Counted from the first letter of the stretch, positions 27,363 to 37,507 are shown. The stretch: 51,226 nt of DNA from Lachnospiraceae bacterium (GCA_017436305.1 JAFSDJ010000106.1:1-51226), one strand, 5' to 3'. Notes: generated by a model not told the origin, from the sequence alone. Made by a program: numbers and translations.

Positions 27363-28406
27363 ATGAGAAGTAAAAAATTAAGTGTGATATTGGGATTAAT
27401 GGCTGTTTGCTTTGGGCTTACAGCCTGTGGTGCCTCTAGCAAGGATTCTGCTATGGAAATGACAGAAGAATATGCTATGACGAATTATGCCACTGACGAT
27501 GTTTATGAAACAGAGGAAGCTGTAGCGGAAGGCGCGTCTATGGACAATGGCAGTGGGGAAACACTGTCAGAGCAGGAAAGTGTGGGAGCAAATCGAAAAC
27601 TTATCAAAAATGTTAGAATGACCATAGAAACGGAAGAATTTGATTCTCTTACACAGAAATTAAGTGATAAAGTTGAGAGTCTTGGTGGCTATATGGAAAG
27701 TGCTTACGTAGACGGTTTAAGCATAAATGCCGGCTATGACAGTACAAGAAGTGCCAGCTATACCGCAAGAATCCCGGCTGATAAATTGGATAAATTTGTT
27801 ACAGAAGTTGCATCTATCTCAAATGTGCTAAATAAAAGTGAAACGGTAGAAGATGTTACCTTAAGCTACGTAGATTTAGAAAGCAAAAAGAAAACTTTGC
27901 AAATTGAACAGGAAAGGCTTACAAGTCTCTTAGAGGAAGCAGACAGCATTGAAACGATAGTAGCATTAGAAAGCAGATTAACAGAAGTGCGCTACGAACT
28001 GGAAACAATGGAGTCACAGCTTCGTACATACGACAACCTGGTAGACTATGCTACCATTTATTTAGAAGTAAGGGAAGTAGAACGGGTAACGCCTGTTGCT
28101 CCGCAATCTGCCTTGGAGAAAATGTCAGAAGGCTTTGTAGAGAGTATTTATGATATTGGAAGAGGCTTTAAGAATTTTGTAATCGGTTTTGTCATTGTGC
28201 TACCGTATTTGGTTGTATGGGCTTTCATTATTTTCATCCTTGTTAAGATTATAAAAGGGCTTATTAAAAGAAAACAGAAAAAAGCTTTGAAAAAACAGGC
28301 TACCATGATGCAGGCAAATGCCATAAATCGGCATGAAAATGAAATTCCAAGGGAAACGAGAGATTTTGGAATTCAAAATCAGACAGAAGAGAATAAAAAA
28401 GAGTAA
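27363..28406 (+). CDS. DUF4349 lipoprotein
   Basis: A 347-residue predicted lipoprotein. The signal peptide ends in the lipobox LTAC, giving Cys at about residue 22. A low-complexity acidic region follows, then the DUF4349 domain (about 80-300) with a central coiled-coil hairpin, and a C-terminal membrane helix with a basic cytosolic tail. The start follows GGAGG, and the in-frame ATG at 27348 overlaps that site. DUF4349 proteins are found in many bacteria and their role is not established. Its gene precedes era by 14 bases, so the two are likely co-transcribed. Confidence 0.9.
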   Translation: MRSKKLSVILGLMAVCFGLTACGASSKDSAMEMTEEYAMTNYATDDVYETEEAVAEGASMDNGSGETLSEQESVGANRKLIKNVRMTIETEEFDSLTQKLSDKVESLGGYMESAYVDGLSINAGYDSTRSASYTARIPADKLDKFVTEVASISNVLNKSETVEDVTLSYVDLESKKKTLQIEQERLTSLLEEADSIETIVALESRLTEVRYELETMESQLRTYDNLVDYATIYLEVREVERVTPVAPQSALEKMSEGFVESIYDIGRGFKNFVIGFVIVLPYLVVWAFIIFILVKIIKGLIKRKQKKALKKQATMMQANAINRHENEIPRETRDFGIQNQTEENKKE

Positions 28407-28420
28407 ATAAGGAATACACT

Positions 28421-29326
28421 ATGGAAAAACAAATAAAAACGGGTTTTGCCACATTAATCGGCAGACCAAATGTAGGAAAATCAACATTAATGAATAAGCT
28501 TATCGGACAAAAGATTGCCATTACCTCCAATAAGCCCCAGACTACAAGAAATCGCATTCAGACTGTTTATACGTCAGAGGAAGGTCAGATTGTATTTTTA
28601 GACACCCCCGGTATCCACAAGGCAAAAAATAAGTTAGGAGACTATATGGTCAATGTAGCAAGCAAAACCTTAAAGGAAGTAGATGTGGTTTTATGGCTTG
28701 TGGAGCCAAGTAACTTTATTGGTGCCGGAGAGAGGCACATTATCAGCCAGCTACAGAGATTGACCGCCCCGGTCATACTGGTTATAAACAAAATAGATAC
28801 GGTAAAGAGGGAAGAAATCCTTTCTTTCATTGATACTTACAGAAAAGAATATGATTTTGCAGAAATCGTTCCGGTCTCAGCTAAAAACGGGGACAATACA
28901 GAGGAGCTTTTAAAGTGTATTTTTAAATATTTACCTTATGGACCAATGTTTTATGACGAGGATACTATTACAGACCAGCCACAGCGTCAGATTGTGGCAG
29001 AGCTTATTAGGGAAAAGGCACTTCATGCTCTTGATGAGGAAGTTCCACATGGAATTGCTGTATCCATTGAAAGTATGAAATTTAAAAAGAACCTGGTAGA
29101 AATTCAGGCTACCATTATTTGCGAAAGAGATTCCCACAAAGGAATTATTATCGGGAAAAGTGGCAGTATGCTGAAAAAAATTGGCACCAATGCCCGGTAT
29201 GAAATTGAGCAGATGCTAGAATGTAAAGCCAATTTGCAACTTTGGGTAAAGGTGAAAAAGGACTGGCGGGACAGCGATTTCCTATTGAAAAATTTTGGCT
29301 ATAATAAAGATATGGAAGAAATTTAA
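28421..29326 (+). CDS. era: GTPase Era
   Basis: A 301-residue essential GTPase that binds 16S rRNA and assists 30S ribosome assembly. The G1 motif GRPNVGKS is at residues 14-21, followed by the switch T, DTPG (G3) and NKID (G4). The C-terminal KH domain contains the segment IIIGKSGSMLKKIG that contacts the 3' end of 16S rRNA. Length is normal. It is part of the run DUF4349, era, small protein, recO that recurs in Clostridia. Confidence 0.97.
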   Translation: MEKQIKTGFATLIGRPNVGKSTLMNKLIGQKIAITSNKPQTTRNRIQTVYTSEEGQIVFLDTPGIHKAKNKLGDYMVNVASKTLKEVDVVLWLVEPSNFIGAGERHIISQLQRLTAPVILVINKIDTVKREEILSFIDTYRKEYDFAEIVPVSAKNGDNTEELLKCIFKYLPYGPMFYDEDTITDQPQRQIVAELIREKALHALDEEVPHGIAVSIESMKFKKNLVEIQATIICERDSHKGIIIGKSGSMLKKIGTNARYEIEQMLECKANLQLWVKVKKDWRDSDFLLKNFGYNKDMEEI

Positions 29327-29483
29327 AGTTAAATCATTCAATCAGGCAGTCTGACGGAAAGTGTCTGGTTATTGTGTGAAAAGTAACCAAAAGCTTCAAG
29401 GTACTACCGAAAAATCCCAGCATATAAATCTGTGAAAAAGCGAACCCTAGAATAAGAGAAAAAGATTCCAGGGAGGCAGGAAG

Positions 29484-29636
29484 ATGAAAGAAACAGAGGA
29501 AGAAAAAGATTTTTTTAAGACCGGGAAGGTAGAAGATTATTTGGCCTATAAAAATGTAGCAAAGAATCAAGAGCTAAAAAAGCTTGGAGCTATGGTGAAA
29601 GAGGCGGAACGCCATAGCATAGAAAAATACTGGTAA
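29484..29636 (+). CDS. 50-residue small protein between era and recO
   Basis: A short frame reading MKETEEEKDFFKTGKVEDYL onward and ending in KYW. It has a good ribosome site (GGGAGGCAGG) and lies between era and recO in the same orientation. The product is charged, helical and amphipathic with acidic and basic clusters. Similar small frames are found at this position in related genomes to my memory, but I cannot name a family. Its tight fit and ribosome site argue that it is a real gene. Confidence 0.7.
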   Translation: MKETEEEKDFFKTGKVEDYLAYKNVAKNQELKKLGAMVKEAERHSIEKYW

Positions 29637-29669
29637 TGCCAACAGGAAAGGACAGGCAGGAACGAGACC

Positions 29670-30329
29670 ATGCAGGATTTTGTAGTGGTGACCGGTTTAG
29701 TACTAAAATCAATACCGGTAGGGGATTATGACAGGAGAATTACAATACTCACCAAAGAAAGAGGAAAAATAGGAGCATTTGTAAAAGGCACAAGACGGCA
29801 AAACAGCCGTCTTGCAGCTGCTTCTAATCCTTTTTCCTTTGGTGAGTTTAAACTTTTTGAAGGAAGAAACTCCTATAACGTCATGGAAGTAAATATTTCC
29901 AATCATTTTAAGGAGTTAAGGGAAGACTATGAGGCTGCTTTCTTTGGAATGTATTTTTTAGAGGTGGCAGATTACTATACAAGAGAAAATAATGACGATA
30001 AACAGATGCTTAAGCTTTTATACCAGTCGTTAAAGGCACTTTTAGTACCTTCTTTGAAATTAGAGCTTGTGCAGTACATATTTGAAATGAAGACTCTGGT
30101 AGTCAATGGAGAATTTCCGGGGACTCTACATAGGGATAACATGCTGTCAGATACTGTTTATGCTATTGAATATGTGGCAAACAGTTCCATTGAAAAGCTT
30201 TATACATTTACATTGTCCGAACCGGTTTTTTTGGAATTTGAAAAGGCTGCAGAGGAATATCGGAAAAAATATATTGGGAAGAATTTTAAAAGTCTTGAGA
30301 TCTTACAAAATTGCAGGTTGAAAAAGTAA
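29670..30329 (+). CDS. recO: DNA repair protein RecO
   Basis: A 219-residue protein that helps load RecA onto gapped DNA with RecF and RecR. The N-terminal OB fold (residues 1-80; VLKSIPVGDYDRRITILTKERGK) is clear, followed by the helical domain. It is shorter than the usual 240-260 residues and the four-cysteine zinc finger normally present in the helical domain is absent: no Cys-X2-Cys pair is visible. A zinc-free variant is likely rather than a broken gene, since the frame is intact and the C-terminal helix is present. Confidence 0.92.
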   Translation: MQDFVVVTGLVLKSIPVGDYDRRITILTKERGKIGAFVKGTRRQNSRLAAASNPFSFGEFKLFEGRNSYNVMEVNISNHFKELREDYEAAFFGMYFLEVADYYTRENNDDKQMLKLLYQSLKALLVPSLKLELVQYIFEMKTLVVNGEFPGTLHRDNMLSDTVYAIEYVANSSIEKLYTFTLSEPVFLEFEKAAEEYRKKYIGKNFKSLEILQNCRLKK

Positions 30330-30391
30330 TACAATTTCGTTATAATATTTAGGCAAGTGTGCTGTGATAAAAGCATATGCAGGAGGAAAAT

Positions 30392-30997
30392 ATGAAAAGA
30401 ATATTGAAAAAAACAATGCTTCTTTCCCTGATTCTTGCCACATTTTTGTTAGTTGGCTGTAGCAACATAGGGGATATTACTCAAAATACCATTATTGTAA
30501 ATAAGGATGGTAGTATTTTAGGAGTCATTGTAGAAGAATTTGGTGACTCAAAGTACGTAAGTGATGAATTAAAGGCAATGGTGGAAGAAGAAGTTGCCAC
30601 TTACAATTCAGGGGCAGGAGAAGATAAGATTACCTTACAATCTTACGAGATTACAGAAGAAGGTCAGGCAAAAGTCGTATTAAAATATGCGTCCTCTGAT
30701 GATTATAAGGAATTTAATGAGGAAAACACCTTTGCAGGAACTGTTTCAGAAGCTTATGATGCAGGGTATGAATTTGCTGATATGAGAAGTGTGGCAGGAG
30801 ACGGACAGGTTTTGGAAAAAGCTGATGTGTTGGAAAAAGGTACTATGAAAATTGCCATTTTCCAGGAAAATGTAAATATTCGGGTAAATGGTAAGATTGT
30901 CTATGTCAGCAGTGGCGTAAATTTAGTAGACAAAAAAGAAGCTACATCCACAGACGCAGATGAAAGCATAGAATTATTTTATGTAATATATGAATAG
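30392..30997 (+). CDS. Hypothetical lipoprotein
   Basis: A 201-residue predicted lipoprotein of unknown function. The signal peptide [20 protein letters not shown] ends in the lipobox VGC. The mature part is acidic and rich in strands, without cysteines or a recognisable domain. The start at 30392 follows AGGAGG; the earlier in-frame ATG at 30377 overlaps that site. It lies between recO and glyS and ends 14 bases before glyS, suggesting one transcript. Confidence 0.85.
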   Translation: MKRILKKTMLLSLILATFLLVGCSNIGDITQNTIIVNKDGSILGVIVEEFGDSKYVSDELKAMVEEEVATYNSGAGEDKITLQSYEITEEGQAKVVLKYASSDDYKEFNEENTFAGTVSEAYDAGYEFADMRSVAGDGQVLEKADVLEKGTMKIAIFQENVNIRVNGKIVYVSSGVNLVDKKEATSTDADESIELFYVIYE

Positions 30998-31011
30998 AGA
31001 GGGACACAACG

Positions 31012-32400
31012 ATGGAAAAGACAATGGAAAAAATTGTAGCATTAGCAAAAGCAAGAGGATTTGTATATCCGGGTTCAGAAATTTATGGTGGACTTGCCAA
31101 TACATGGGATTACGGAAATCTTGGTGTAGAACTGAAAAACAACGTAAAACGTGCATGGTGGCAAAAGTTTGTTATGGAAAATCCTTATAACGTAGGAGTT
31201 GACTGTGCCATTTTAATGAATCCACAGACATGGGTAGCATCCGGACATTTAGGAGGATTTTCAGACCCATTAATGGATTGTAAGGAATGTCATGAACGTT
31301 TCCGTGCAGATAAAATTATCGAAGATTATGCAGCAGAAAAAGGTATTACTTTAGAATCGTCAATTGATGGCTGGTCACAGGAACAGATGAAAGAATTTAT
31401 TGAAAGCAACAACGTTCCTTGTCCAACTTGTGGAAAACACAATTTTACAGATATTCGTCAGTTTAACTTAATGTTTAAAACCTTCCAGGGTGTTACGGAA
31501 GATGCAAAAAACACTGTTTATTTAAGACCTGAGACAGCACAGGGTATTTTTGTAAACTTTAAAAATGTACAGAGAACTTCCAGAAAGAAAATTCCATTTG
31601 GTATTGGACAGATTGGTAAATCTTTCAGAAATGAAATTACCCCGGGTAACTTTACTTTCCGTACAAGAGAATTTGAGCAGATGGAATTAGAATTTTTCTG
31701 TGAACCGGACACTGATTTAGAATGGTTTGCATACTGGAAGCAGTTCTGTATTGACTGGTTAAAAACTTTAGGCATGAAAGATGAAGAAATGCGTGTCAGA
31801 GATCATGATGCAGAAGAGCTTTCCTTCTATTCAAAAGCAACAACTGATATTGAGTTTTTATTCCCATTTGGATGGGGCGAGCTTTGGGGAATTGCAGACA
31901 GAACCGATTACGATTTAACACAGCATCAGAATACTTCAGGACAGGATATGACATATTTTGATGACCAGAAGGGTGTCAAATATGTACCTTATGTTATTGA
32001 GCCATCTCTTGGTGCAGATCGTGTTGTACTTGCATTTTTATGTGCTGCTTATGATGAAGAAGAAATTGGAGAAGGTGACGTACGTACAGTTCTTCATTTC
32101 CATCCTGCATTAGCACCTGTAAAAATTGGTGTTCTTCCTCTTTCTAAAAAGTTAAATAAGGGAGCAGAGAAGATTTTTACAGAGCTTTCTAAAAAATACA
32201 ACTGCGAATTTGATGACAGAGGAAACATCGGAAAACGTTACAGAAGACAGGATGAAATCGGAACACCTTTCTGTATTACATACGATTTCGAATCAGAAGA
32301 GGATCAGTCAGTAACTGTCAGATTTAGAGATTCTATGGAACAGGAAAGAGTTAAAATTGCAGATTTAGATGCATACTTTGCAGATAAATTTACTTTTTAG
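31012..32400 (+). CDS. glyS: Glycine--tRNA ligase (dimeric type)
   Basis: A 462-residue class II synthetase that charges tRNA-Gly. The class II motifs are visible, with motif 2 around [17 protein letters not shown] and motif 3 near the segment [15 protein letters not shown] zinc-binding set (CKECHERF, then CPTCGKHNF) lies in the insertion between motifs 1 and 2. The anticodon-binding domain occupies the last 100 residues. This is the one-chain dimeric enzyme rather than the two-subunit GlyQ/GlyS form, so the symbol follows common Firmicutes usage (also called glyQS). No T-box leader is present. Confidence 0.95.
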   Translation: MEKTMEKIVALAKARGFVYPGSEIYGGLANTWDYGNLGVELKNNVKRAWWQKFVMENPYNVGVDCAILMNPQTWVASGHLGGFSDPLMDCKECHERFRADKIIEDYAAEKGITLESSIDGWSQEQMKEFIESNNVPCPTCGKHNFTDIRQFNLMFKTFQGVTEDAKNTVYLRPETAQGIFVNFKNVQRTSRKKIPFGIGQIGKSFRNEITPGNFTFRTREFEQMELEFFCEPDTDLEWFAYWKQFCIDWLKTLGMKDEEMRVRDHDAEELSFYSKATTDIEFLFPFGWGELWGIADRTDYDLTQHQNTSGQDMTYFDDQKGVKYVPYVIEPSLGADRVVLAFLCAAYDEEEIGEGDVRTVLHFHPALAPVKIGVLPLSKKLNKGAEKIFTELSKKYNCEFDDRGNIGKRYRRQDEIGTPFCITYDFESEEDQSVTVRFRDSMEQERVKIADLDAYFADKFTF

Positions 32401-32474
32401 TTGCCTTAGCATCTGGAGGGAACTGCCAGTGACAGTTTCCGTAGGTAAAAAGCCGATAATTGGAGGAAAAAAAC

Positions 32475-35111
32475 GTGAAAGCATACGGTGTAAACGAACT
32501 TCGGAAAATGTTTCTTGATTTTTTTGAAAGTAAAGAACATTTAGCAATGAAAAGTTTTTCATTGGTACCTCATAATGACAATTCATTATTATTAATTAAT
32601 TCAGGTATGGCACCTTTAAAGCCATATTTTACAGGACAGGAAATTCCACCAAGAAAAAGAGTTACAACCTGTCAGAAATGTATTCGTACGGGCGATATTG
32701 AAAACATTGGAAAAACAGCCCGCCACGGTACATTTTTTGAAATGCTTGGAAACTTTTCTTTTGGTGACTATTTTAAACAGGAAGCAATTTCCTGGAGTTG
32801 GGAATTTTTAACAGAAGTAGTGGGCATTGATCAGGACAGATTATACCCATCTGTTTATGAAGAAGATGATGAAGCTTTTGACATCTGGAACAAAGAAATT
32901 GGTATTGCTCCGGAAAGAATTTTCCGTTTTGGTAAGGCAGATAACTTCTGGGAGCACGGTTCAGGTCCATGTGGTCCCTGCTCTGAAATTTACTATGACA
33001 GAGGAGAAAAGTATGGCTGTGGCAAACCGGATTGTACAGTAGGCTGTGAATGTGACCGTTACATTGAAGTATGGAACAACGTATTTACCCAGTTTGACAA
33101 TGATGGAAAAGGTAATTATTCTGAGCTTGAACAGAAAAATATCGATACCGGTATGGGGCTTGAACGTCTTGCAACCGTTGTACAGGATGTAGATTCTATT
33201 TTTGATGTAGATACCATTCAGGCTCTCAGACAGAGAGTATGTGAACTGGCTGGAAAAGAGTACAAAAAAGAGTACAAATGGGATGTTTCCATCCGTATTG
33301 TAACAGACCATATTCGTTCTGCAACCTTTATGATTTCAGACGGTATTATGCCTTCTAACGAAGGAAGAGGCTATGTACTTCGCCGTATAATAAGACGTGC
33401 AGCCCGTCACGGAAGACTTTTAGGTATTGAAGGAGAATTCCTTGCAAACTTAAGTAATACTGTAATTGAAGGTAGTAAAGACGGATATCCTGAATTGGAA
33501 GAAAAGAAAGACTTTATTTTCAATGTTTTAACTCAGGAAGAAAATAAATTTAACAAAACTATCGACCAGGGTCTTAGCATTTTAGCTGAAATGGAAGAAG
33601 ATATGGAAAAAGCTGGAAACAAACAGCTTTCCGGCGAAGATGCTTTCAAATTATATGATACTTACGGTTTCCCTCTTGATCTAACAATGGAAATTTTGGA
33701 AGAAAAGGGCTTTACCGTAGACGAAGATGGCTTTAAGGCGGCTATGGAAGAACAGAAAGTAAAAGCAAGAAAAGCCCGTAAAGTAACCAATTATATGGGT
33801 GCTGATGTTACTGTTTACGAATCCATTGATCCGGCTATTACAACAGAATTTGTAGGATATGACAATTTAGAATACAGCTCAGAAATTACGGTACTTACTA
33901 CAGAAACTGAGTTAGTAGAAGCATTAACCGAAGGTCAGATTGGTACAGTTATTGTAAAAGAGACACCATTCTATGCCACAATGGGTGGTCAAAATGGTGA
34001 CAAGGGTGTCATTATCACAAAAGAAGGAGAATTTGAAGTAAAAGACACTATTAAATTACTTGGCGGAAAGGTTGGACATGTAGGAACTGTTACAAAGGGA
34101 ATGTTAAGAGTTTCCGAAGAAGCTCAGCTAAAAGTGTCAGTAGAAAATCGTCAGGATACCTGCAAAAATCATAGTGCTACCCATTTATTACAGAAAGCAC
34201 TTAGAACTGTACTAGGTACTCATGTTGAGCAGGCAGGTTCTTTTGTGGATGGAGAAAGACTTCGCTTTGACTTTAGTCATTTTTCTGCTATGACAAAAGA
34301 AGAATTAGACAAAGTAGAAAAGCTTGTAAATGAAAAGATTGCAGAGTCAATTCCGGTAGATACACAGGTAATGTCTATTGAAGACGCAAAGAAATCCGGT
34401 GCTATGGCACTTTTCGGCGAGAAATATGGTGAAACAGTCCGTGTAGTAAAAATGGGCGACTTCTCCACAGAACTTTGTGGTGGTACTCATGTAAAAAATA
34501 CCGGAACCATTGCAGCATTTAAGATTGTTTCTGAAAGTGGTGTGGCAGCCGGTGTCAGAAGAATTGAAGCTTTAACAGGAAATGGAGTATTTGCATACTA
34601 TAATCACTTAGAAGAAGTATTAGATAAAGTAGCAAAAACAATGAAAGCGACGCCTGCTAATATAGAAGAAAAAGCAGAACACCTGATGAAAGAGTTAAAA
34701 GCTCTTCAAAGTGAAAACGAATCCTTAAAGAGCAAAGCTGCAAAAGATGCACTTGGCAATGTTATGGATCAGGTGAAAGATGTAAAAGGTGTTAAGCTTC
34801 TGGCGACAAAAGTATCCGGTGTAGATATGAATGGACTTCGAGAATTAGGAGACCAATTAAAAGAAAAATTAGGAGATGGTGTTGTTCTTTTAATTTCTGA
34901 AATGGATGGTAAAGTAAATCTTGTTGCAATGGCTACAGAAGGTGCTATGGCAAAAGGTGCTCATGCCGGAAATCTTATAAAAGGTGTAGCTGCATGTGTT
35001 GGCGGTGGTGGCGGTGGTCGTCCAAATATGGCACAGGCCGGCGGCAAGAATCCGTCAGGAATTGATGAAGCATTAACCAAAGCAGTCAACGTTTTAGAAG
35101 AGCAGATTTAA
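32475..35111 (+). CDS. alaS: Alanine--tRNA ligase
   Basis: An 878-residue class II synthetase that charges tRNA-Ala and clears mischarged Ser and Gly. Catalytic and tRNA-binding domains come first. The editing domain follows with HSATHLL and CGGTH as zinc ligands, and then a C-terminal DHHA1 domain with a Gly-rich stretch (VGGGGGG) near the end. The start is GTG at 32475, eight bases after GGAGG. The upstream TTG at 32460 sits on that site. No T-box specifier leader was found in the 74-base gap after glyS. Confidence 0.95.
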   Translation: MKAYGVNELRKMFLDFFESKEHLAMKSFSLVPHNDNSLLLINSGMAPLKPYFTGQEIPPRKRVTTCQKCIRTGDIENIGKTARHGTFFEMLGNFSFGDYFKQEAISWSWEFLTEVVGIDQDRLYPSVYEEDDEAFDIWNKEIGIAPERIFRFGKADNFWEHGSGPCGPCSEIYYDRGEKYGCGKPDCTVGCECDRYIEVWNNVFTQFDNDGKGNYSELEQKNIDTGMGLERLATVVQDVDSIFDVDTIQALRQRVCELAGKEYKKEYKWDVSIRIVTDHIRSATFMISDGIMPSNEGRGYVLRRIIRRAARHGRLLGIEGEFLANLSNTVIEGSKDGYPELEEKKDFIFNVLTQEENKFNKTIDQGLSILAEMEEDMEKAGNKQLSGEDAFKLYDTYGFPLDLTMEILEEKGFTVDEDGFKAAMEEQKVKARKARKVTNYMGADVTVYESIDPAITTEFVGYDNLEYSSEITVLTTETELVEALTEGQIGTVIVKETPFYATMGGQNGDKGVIITKEGEFEVKDTIKLLGGKVGHVGTVTKGMLRVSEEAQLKVSVENRQDTCKNHSATHLLQKALRTVLGTHVEQAGSFVDGERLRFDFSHFSAMTKEELDKVEKLVNEKIAESIPVDTQVMSIEDAKKSGAMALFGEKYGETVRVVKMGDFSTELCGGTHVKNTGTIAAFKIVSESGVAAGVRRIEALTGNGVFAYYNHLEEVLDKVAKTMKATPANIEEKAEHLMKELKALQSENESLKSKAAKDALGNVMDQVKDVKGVKLLATKVSGVDMNGLRELGDQLKEKLGDGVVLLISEMDGKVNLVAMATEGAMAKGAHAGNLIKGVAACVGGGGGGRPNMAQAGGKNPSGIDEALTKAVNVLEEQI

Positions 35112-35184
35112 TCCAGATTTTTCCTTAAAACCAGATTTTTTTATGAAAGTAACAGAGAAACAGACTAAATTTCTGAAAAAAGGG

Positions 35185-35212
35185 TTGACGAAAAGGAAAA
35201 ATATGCTATAAT
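35185..35212 (+). promoter_or_regulatory. Promoter of rpsU
   Basis: TTGACG (35185-35190), a 16-base spacer and a perfect TATAAT (35207-35212) lie 84 bases before the rpsU start. This is a strong sigma-A promoter in keeping with a ribosomal protein gene. Confidence 0.8.
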
Positions 35213-35296
35213 CTTACTTGTGCTTGAGTGTGCGCAAAAATATACCCAATCAGTCGTGTTACTTGAAGGGACTGAAGGGAGGTTAGGTGTGATATT

Positions 35297-35473
35297 ATGT
35301 CAAATGTAATCGTAAAAGATAACGAGACTTTAGATAGCGCTTTACGCCGTTTCAAAAGAAGCTGTGCTAAGGCTGGTATTCAACAGGAAATTCGTAAAAG
35401 AGAACATTACGAAAAGCCAAGCGTAAAACGTAAGAAAAAATCTGAAGCAGCAAGAAAACGTAAATATAACTAA
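35297..35473 (+). CDS. rpsU: 30S ribosomal protein S21
   Basis: A 58-residue, highly basic ribosomal protein recognised by [20 protein letters not shown], the conserved REHYEKPS segment and the Lys/Arg-rich tail. Length matches the family. It has its own strong promoter and is followed by a terminator ten bases after the stop codon. The ribosome site is GGGAGGTTAGGTG upstream of the ATG. Confidence 0.97.
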   Translation: MSNVIVKDNETLDSALRRFKRSCAKAGIQQEIRKREHYEKPSVKRKKKSEAARKRKYN

Positions 35474-35483
35474 AACAAAGCAG

Positions 35484-35516
35484 AAAGTCCTTGGCATTGT
35501 CCAGGGACTTTTTTTG
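35484..35516 (+). terminator. Terminator after rpsU
   Basis: An 11-bp stem (AAAGTCCTTGG with CCAGGGACTTT, one wobble) is followed by a T run. Confidence 0.92.
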
Positions 35517-35578
35517 TTCTACACCAAAGAGATAAGAAGCATGAGAAATGCATATGTATAGTATGAGGAGTGGAAAAT

Positions 35579-36172
35579 ATGTGGACGAAAGAAATTTTAG
35601 GCACAGATGTGTTGCATTTAGTGCAATGTTTCATTATTTACAGCATGTTAGGATGGCTGGTAGAATCCATCTATATGTCTTTGTGTAATAAAAAGTTTAC
35701 AAACAGAGGTTTTGCTACGAGTCCCATTTGTCCTATTTATGGATTTGGGGGAGTGTTAGGATATTTAATATTACATCCTCTGTCACAAAATGTTTTTTTG
35801 CTTTATATTGCAGGTGCTTTAGTTGCTACCGTATTTGAGTACTTTGTTGCAAAGCTTATGAATAAAGTCTTAGGTGCTGTTTGGTGGGATTATAGTGAAA
35901 AGCCGCTTAATTATAAAGGGGTTATCTGCGCGGAAAGTACTATTGCGTGGGGATTTTATGCAGTTATTATTGTAAACCATCTTCATAAGGCACTACTTAG
36001 AATGGTAGACTCTATTCCTACCCAGATTGGGATTATAGCCTGTCGTGCTATCATGGTGTGGTATGCAGTAGATTTCGTATATCATTTACTGCAGGCATTG
36101 GATATTAACATAAAGGAATATCAGCAAAAAGTAAAAAACTCTTACAAATCATTTCGCGCAAAATTTTGGTAG
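35579..36172 (+). CDS. CmpB-like putative ABC transporter permease
   Basis: A 197-residue membrane protein with about five helices of the ABC_trans_CmpB family (PF06541). Typical features are GWLVESIYMSLCNKKFTNRGF early on, PICPIYGFGG, and later WWDYSEKPLNYKGVIC. The family name is historical; no ATPase or substrate-binding partner is adjacent and transport has not been shown for this branch. The ATG at 35579 lies nine bases after GAGGAG, whereas the alternative GTG at 35570 abuts that site. Confidence 0.87.
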   Translation: MWTKEILGTDVLHLVQCFIIYSMLGWLVESIYMSLCNKKFTNRGFATSPICPIYGFGGVLGYLILHPLSQNVFLLYIAGALVATVFEYFVAKLMNKVLGAVWWDYSEKPLNYKGVICAESTIAWGFYAVIIVNHLHKALLRMVDSIPTQIGIIACRAIMVWYAVDFVYHLLQALDINIKEYQQKVKNSYKSFRAKFW

Positions 36173-36185
36173 ATGAAAAGATAAG

Positions 36186-36214
36186 TTGACAAAATAGAAA
36201 AAGTATTTTATTAT
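36186..36214 (+). promoter_or_regulatory. Promoter of the liv operon
   Basis: A perfect TTGACA (36186-36191), 17 bases, and TATTAT (36209-36214), about 50 bases before the livJ start. No CodY-type box (AATTTTCWGAAAATT) was recognised. Confidence 0.82.
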
Positions 36215-36262
36215 TTTTCTGCATAAAATAAATTCCACGAAAGTGGAGGAGGAGGACTAGTT

Positions 36263-37477
36263 ATGAAGAAAAAATTACTTAGTGCAGTATTAGTTCTTAC
36301 TATGTCAGCAACACTTTTTGCTGGATGTGGAAGCACTGATACAGAAACAACAGAAACAACAGATGCAACAGAAACAACAGATGCTACAGAAAGTACCGAT
36401 GGTGCAAGTGCAGAAGGCACATTAAAAATCGGTGGTATCGGACCAACAACAGGTGATGCGGCAGTTTACGGTCAGGCAGTTGAAAATGCAGCTCAGCTTG
36501 CAGTTGATGAAATCAATGCAGCTGGTGGTGTGAATGGTATGATGCTTGAATTAAACTTCCAGGATGATGAAGCAGATGCAGAGAAAGCTGTAAACGCTTA
36601 TAACACATTAAAAGACTGGGATATGCAGGTTCTTATGGGTACTGTAACAAGTACAGCTTGTATCGCAGTAGCAGAAAAAACAGCAGAAGATAATGTGTTC
36701 CAGCTGACACCATCAGGTTCTGCTATTGAATGTATAACACATGATAATGCATTTAGAGTATGTTTCTCTGATCCAAATCAGGGTAAAGCTTCCGCTCAGT
36801 ACATTGGTGAAAACAGCCTTGCAACAAAAGTGGCAGTTATTTATGACAGCTCTTCTGTATACTCTACAGGTATTTATGAAACATTTGTAGCAGAAGCAGC
36901 AAATCAGGGAATTGAAGTTGTTGCAGCAGAAGCTTTTACAGCAGACAGTAACAAAGACTTTACAGTACAGCTTCAGAAAGCAAAAGATTCAGGTGCAGAA
37001 TTATTATTCTTACCTATTTACTACAATGAAGCAGCTTTAATTTTAGCACAGGCAAAAACAATCAGCTTTGCACCTACATTCTTTGGATGTGACGGACTTG
37101 ACGGTATTTTGGCTGTAGAGAACTTTGATACATCCTTAGCAGAAGGTGTTATGTTATTAACTCCTTTCGCAGCAGATGCTCAGGATGAGGCAACACAGAA
37201 CTTTGTTACAGCTTACAATGAAAAATTTGGCGGTACACCAAACCAGTTTGCAGCAGATGCTTATGATGCAATTTATATTATTAAAGCAGCTGCAGAGAAA
37301 GCCGGAATCACAGCTGATATGAGTGCTTCTGATATATGTGATGCATTAAAAACAGCTATGACAGAAATTACTGTTGATGGTTTAACAGGTTCAGGTATGA
37401 CCTGGACAGCTGACGGTGAGCCAAACAAAGCTCCAAAAGCAGTTAAGATTGTAAACGGTGTTTACACAGCGATGTAA
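36263..37477 (+). CDS. livJ: Branched-chain amino acid ABC transporter, substrate-binding lipoprotein
   Basis: A 404-residue lipoprotein with lipobox LFAG ahead of Cys22. A Thr/Glu/Asp-rich linker follows (residues 24-50), encoded by short imperfect DNA repeats at 36341-36393. Then comes the two-lobe periplasmic-binding fold of the Leu/Ile/Val type (KIGGIGPTTGDAAVYGQ). It captures branched-chain or related amino acids outside the cell for LivHMGF. The gene is separated from livH by a hairpin, so this protein can be made in excess over the membrane components, as is usual for binding proteins. Confidence 0.93.
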   Translation: MKKKLLSAVLVLTMSATLFAGCGSTDTETTETTDATETTDATESTDGASAEGTLKIGGIGPTTGDAAVYGQAVENAAQLAVDEINAAGGVNGMMLELNFQDDEADAEKAVNAYNTLKDWDMQVLMGTVTSTACIAVAEKTAEDNVFQLTPSGSAIECITHDNAFRVCFSDPNQGKASAQYIGENSLATKVAVIYDSSSVYSTGIYETFVAEAANQGIEVVAAEAFTADSNKDFTVQLQKAKDSGAELLFLPIYYNEAALILAQAKTISFAPTFFGCDGLDGILAVENFDTSLAEGVMLLTPFAADAQDEATQNFVTAYNEKFGGTPNQFAADAYDAIYIIKAAAEKAGITADMSASDICDALKTAMTEITVDGLTGSGMTWTADGEPNKAPKAVKIVNGVYTAM

Positions 37478-37507
37478 TTGAAAATATGAAGTTTGAATAC
37501 CTAAAGG

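Noticed and set aside
32401-32474. Small inverted repeat (GGAACTG...CAGTTTCC) between glyS and alaS, considered as a T-box leader
   Set aside because: The gap is only 74 bases, with no T-box sequence, specifier loop or terminator. At most it is a minor hairpin.
36341-36393. Short ACAGAAACAACAGATGC-type repeats in livJ considered as a mobile or CRISPR-like repeat
   Set aside because: They encode the Thr/Glu/Asp linker after the lipobox and are ordinary coding repeats in a flexible tether.
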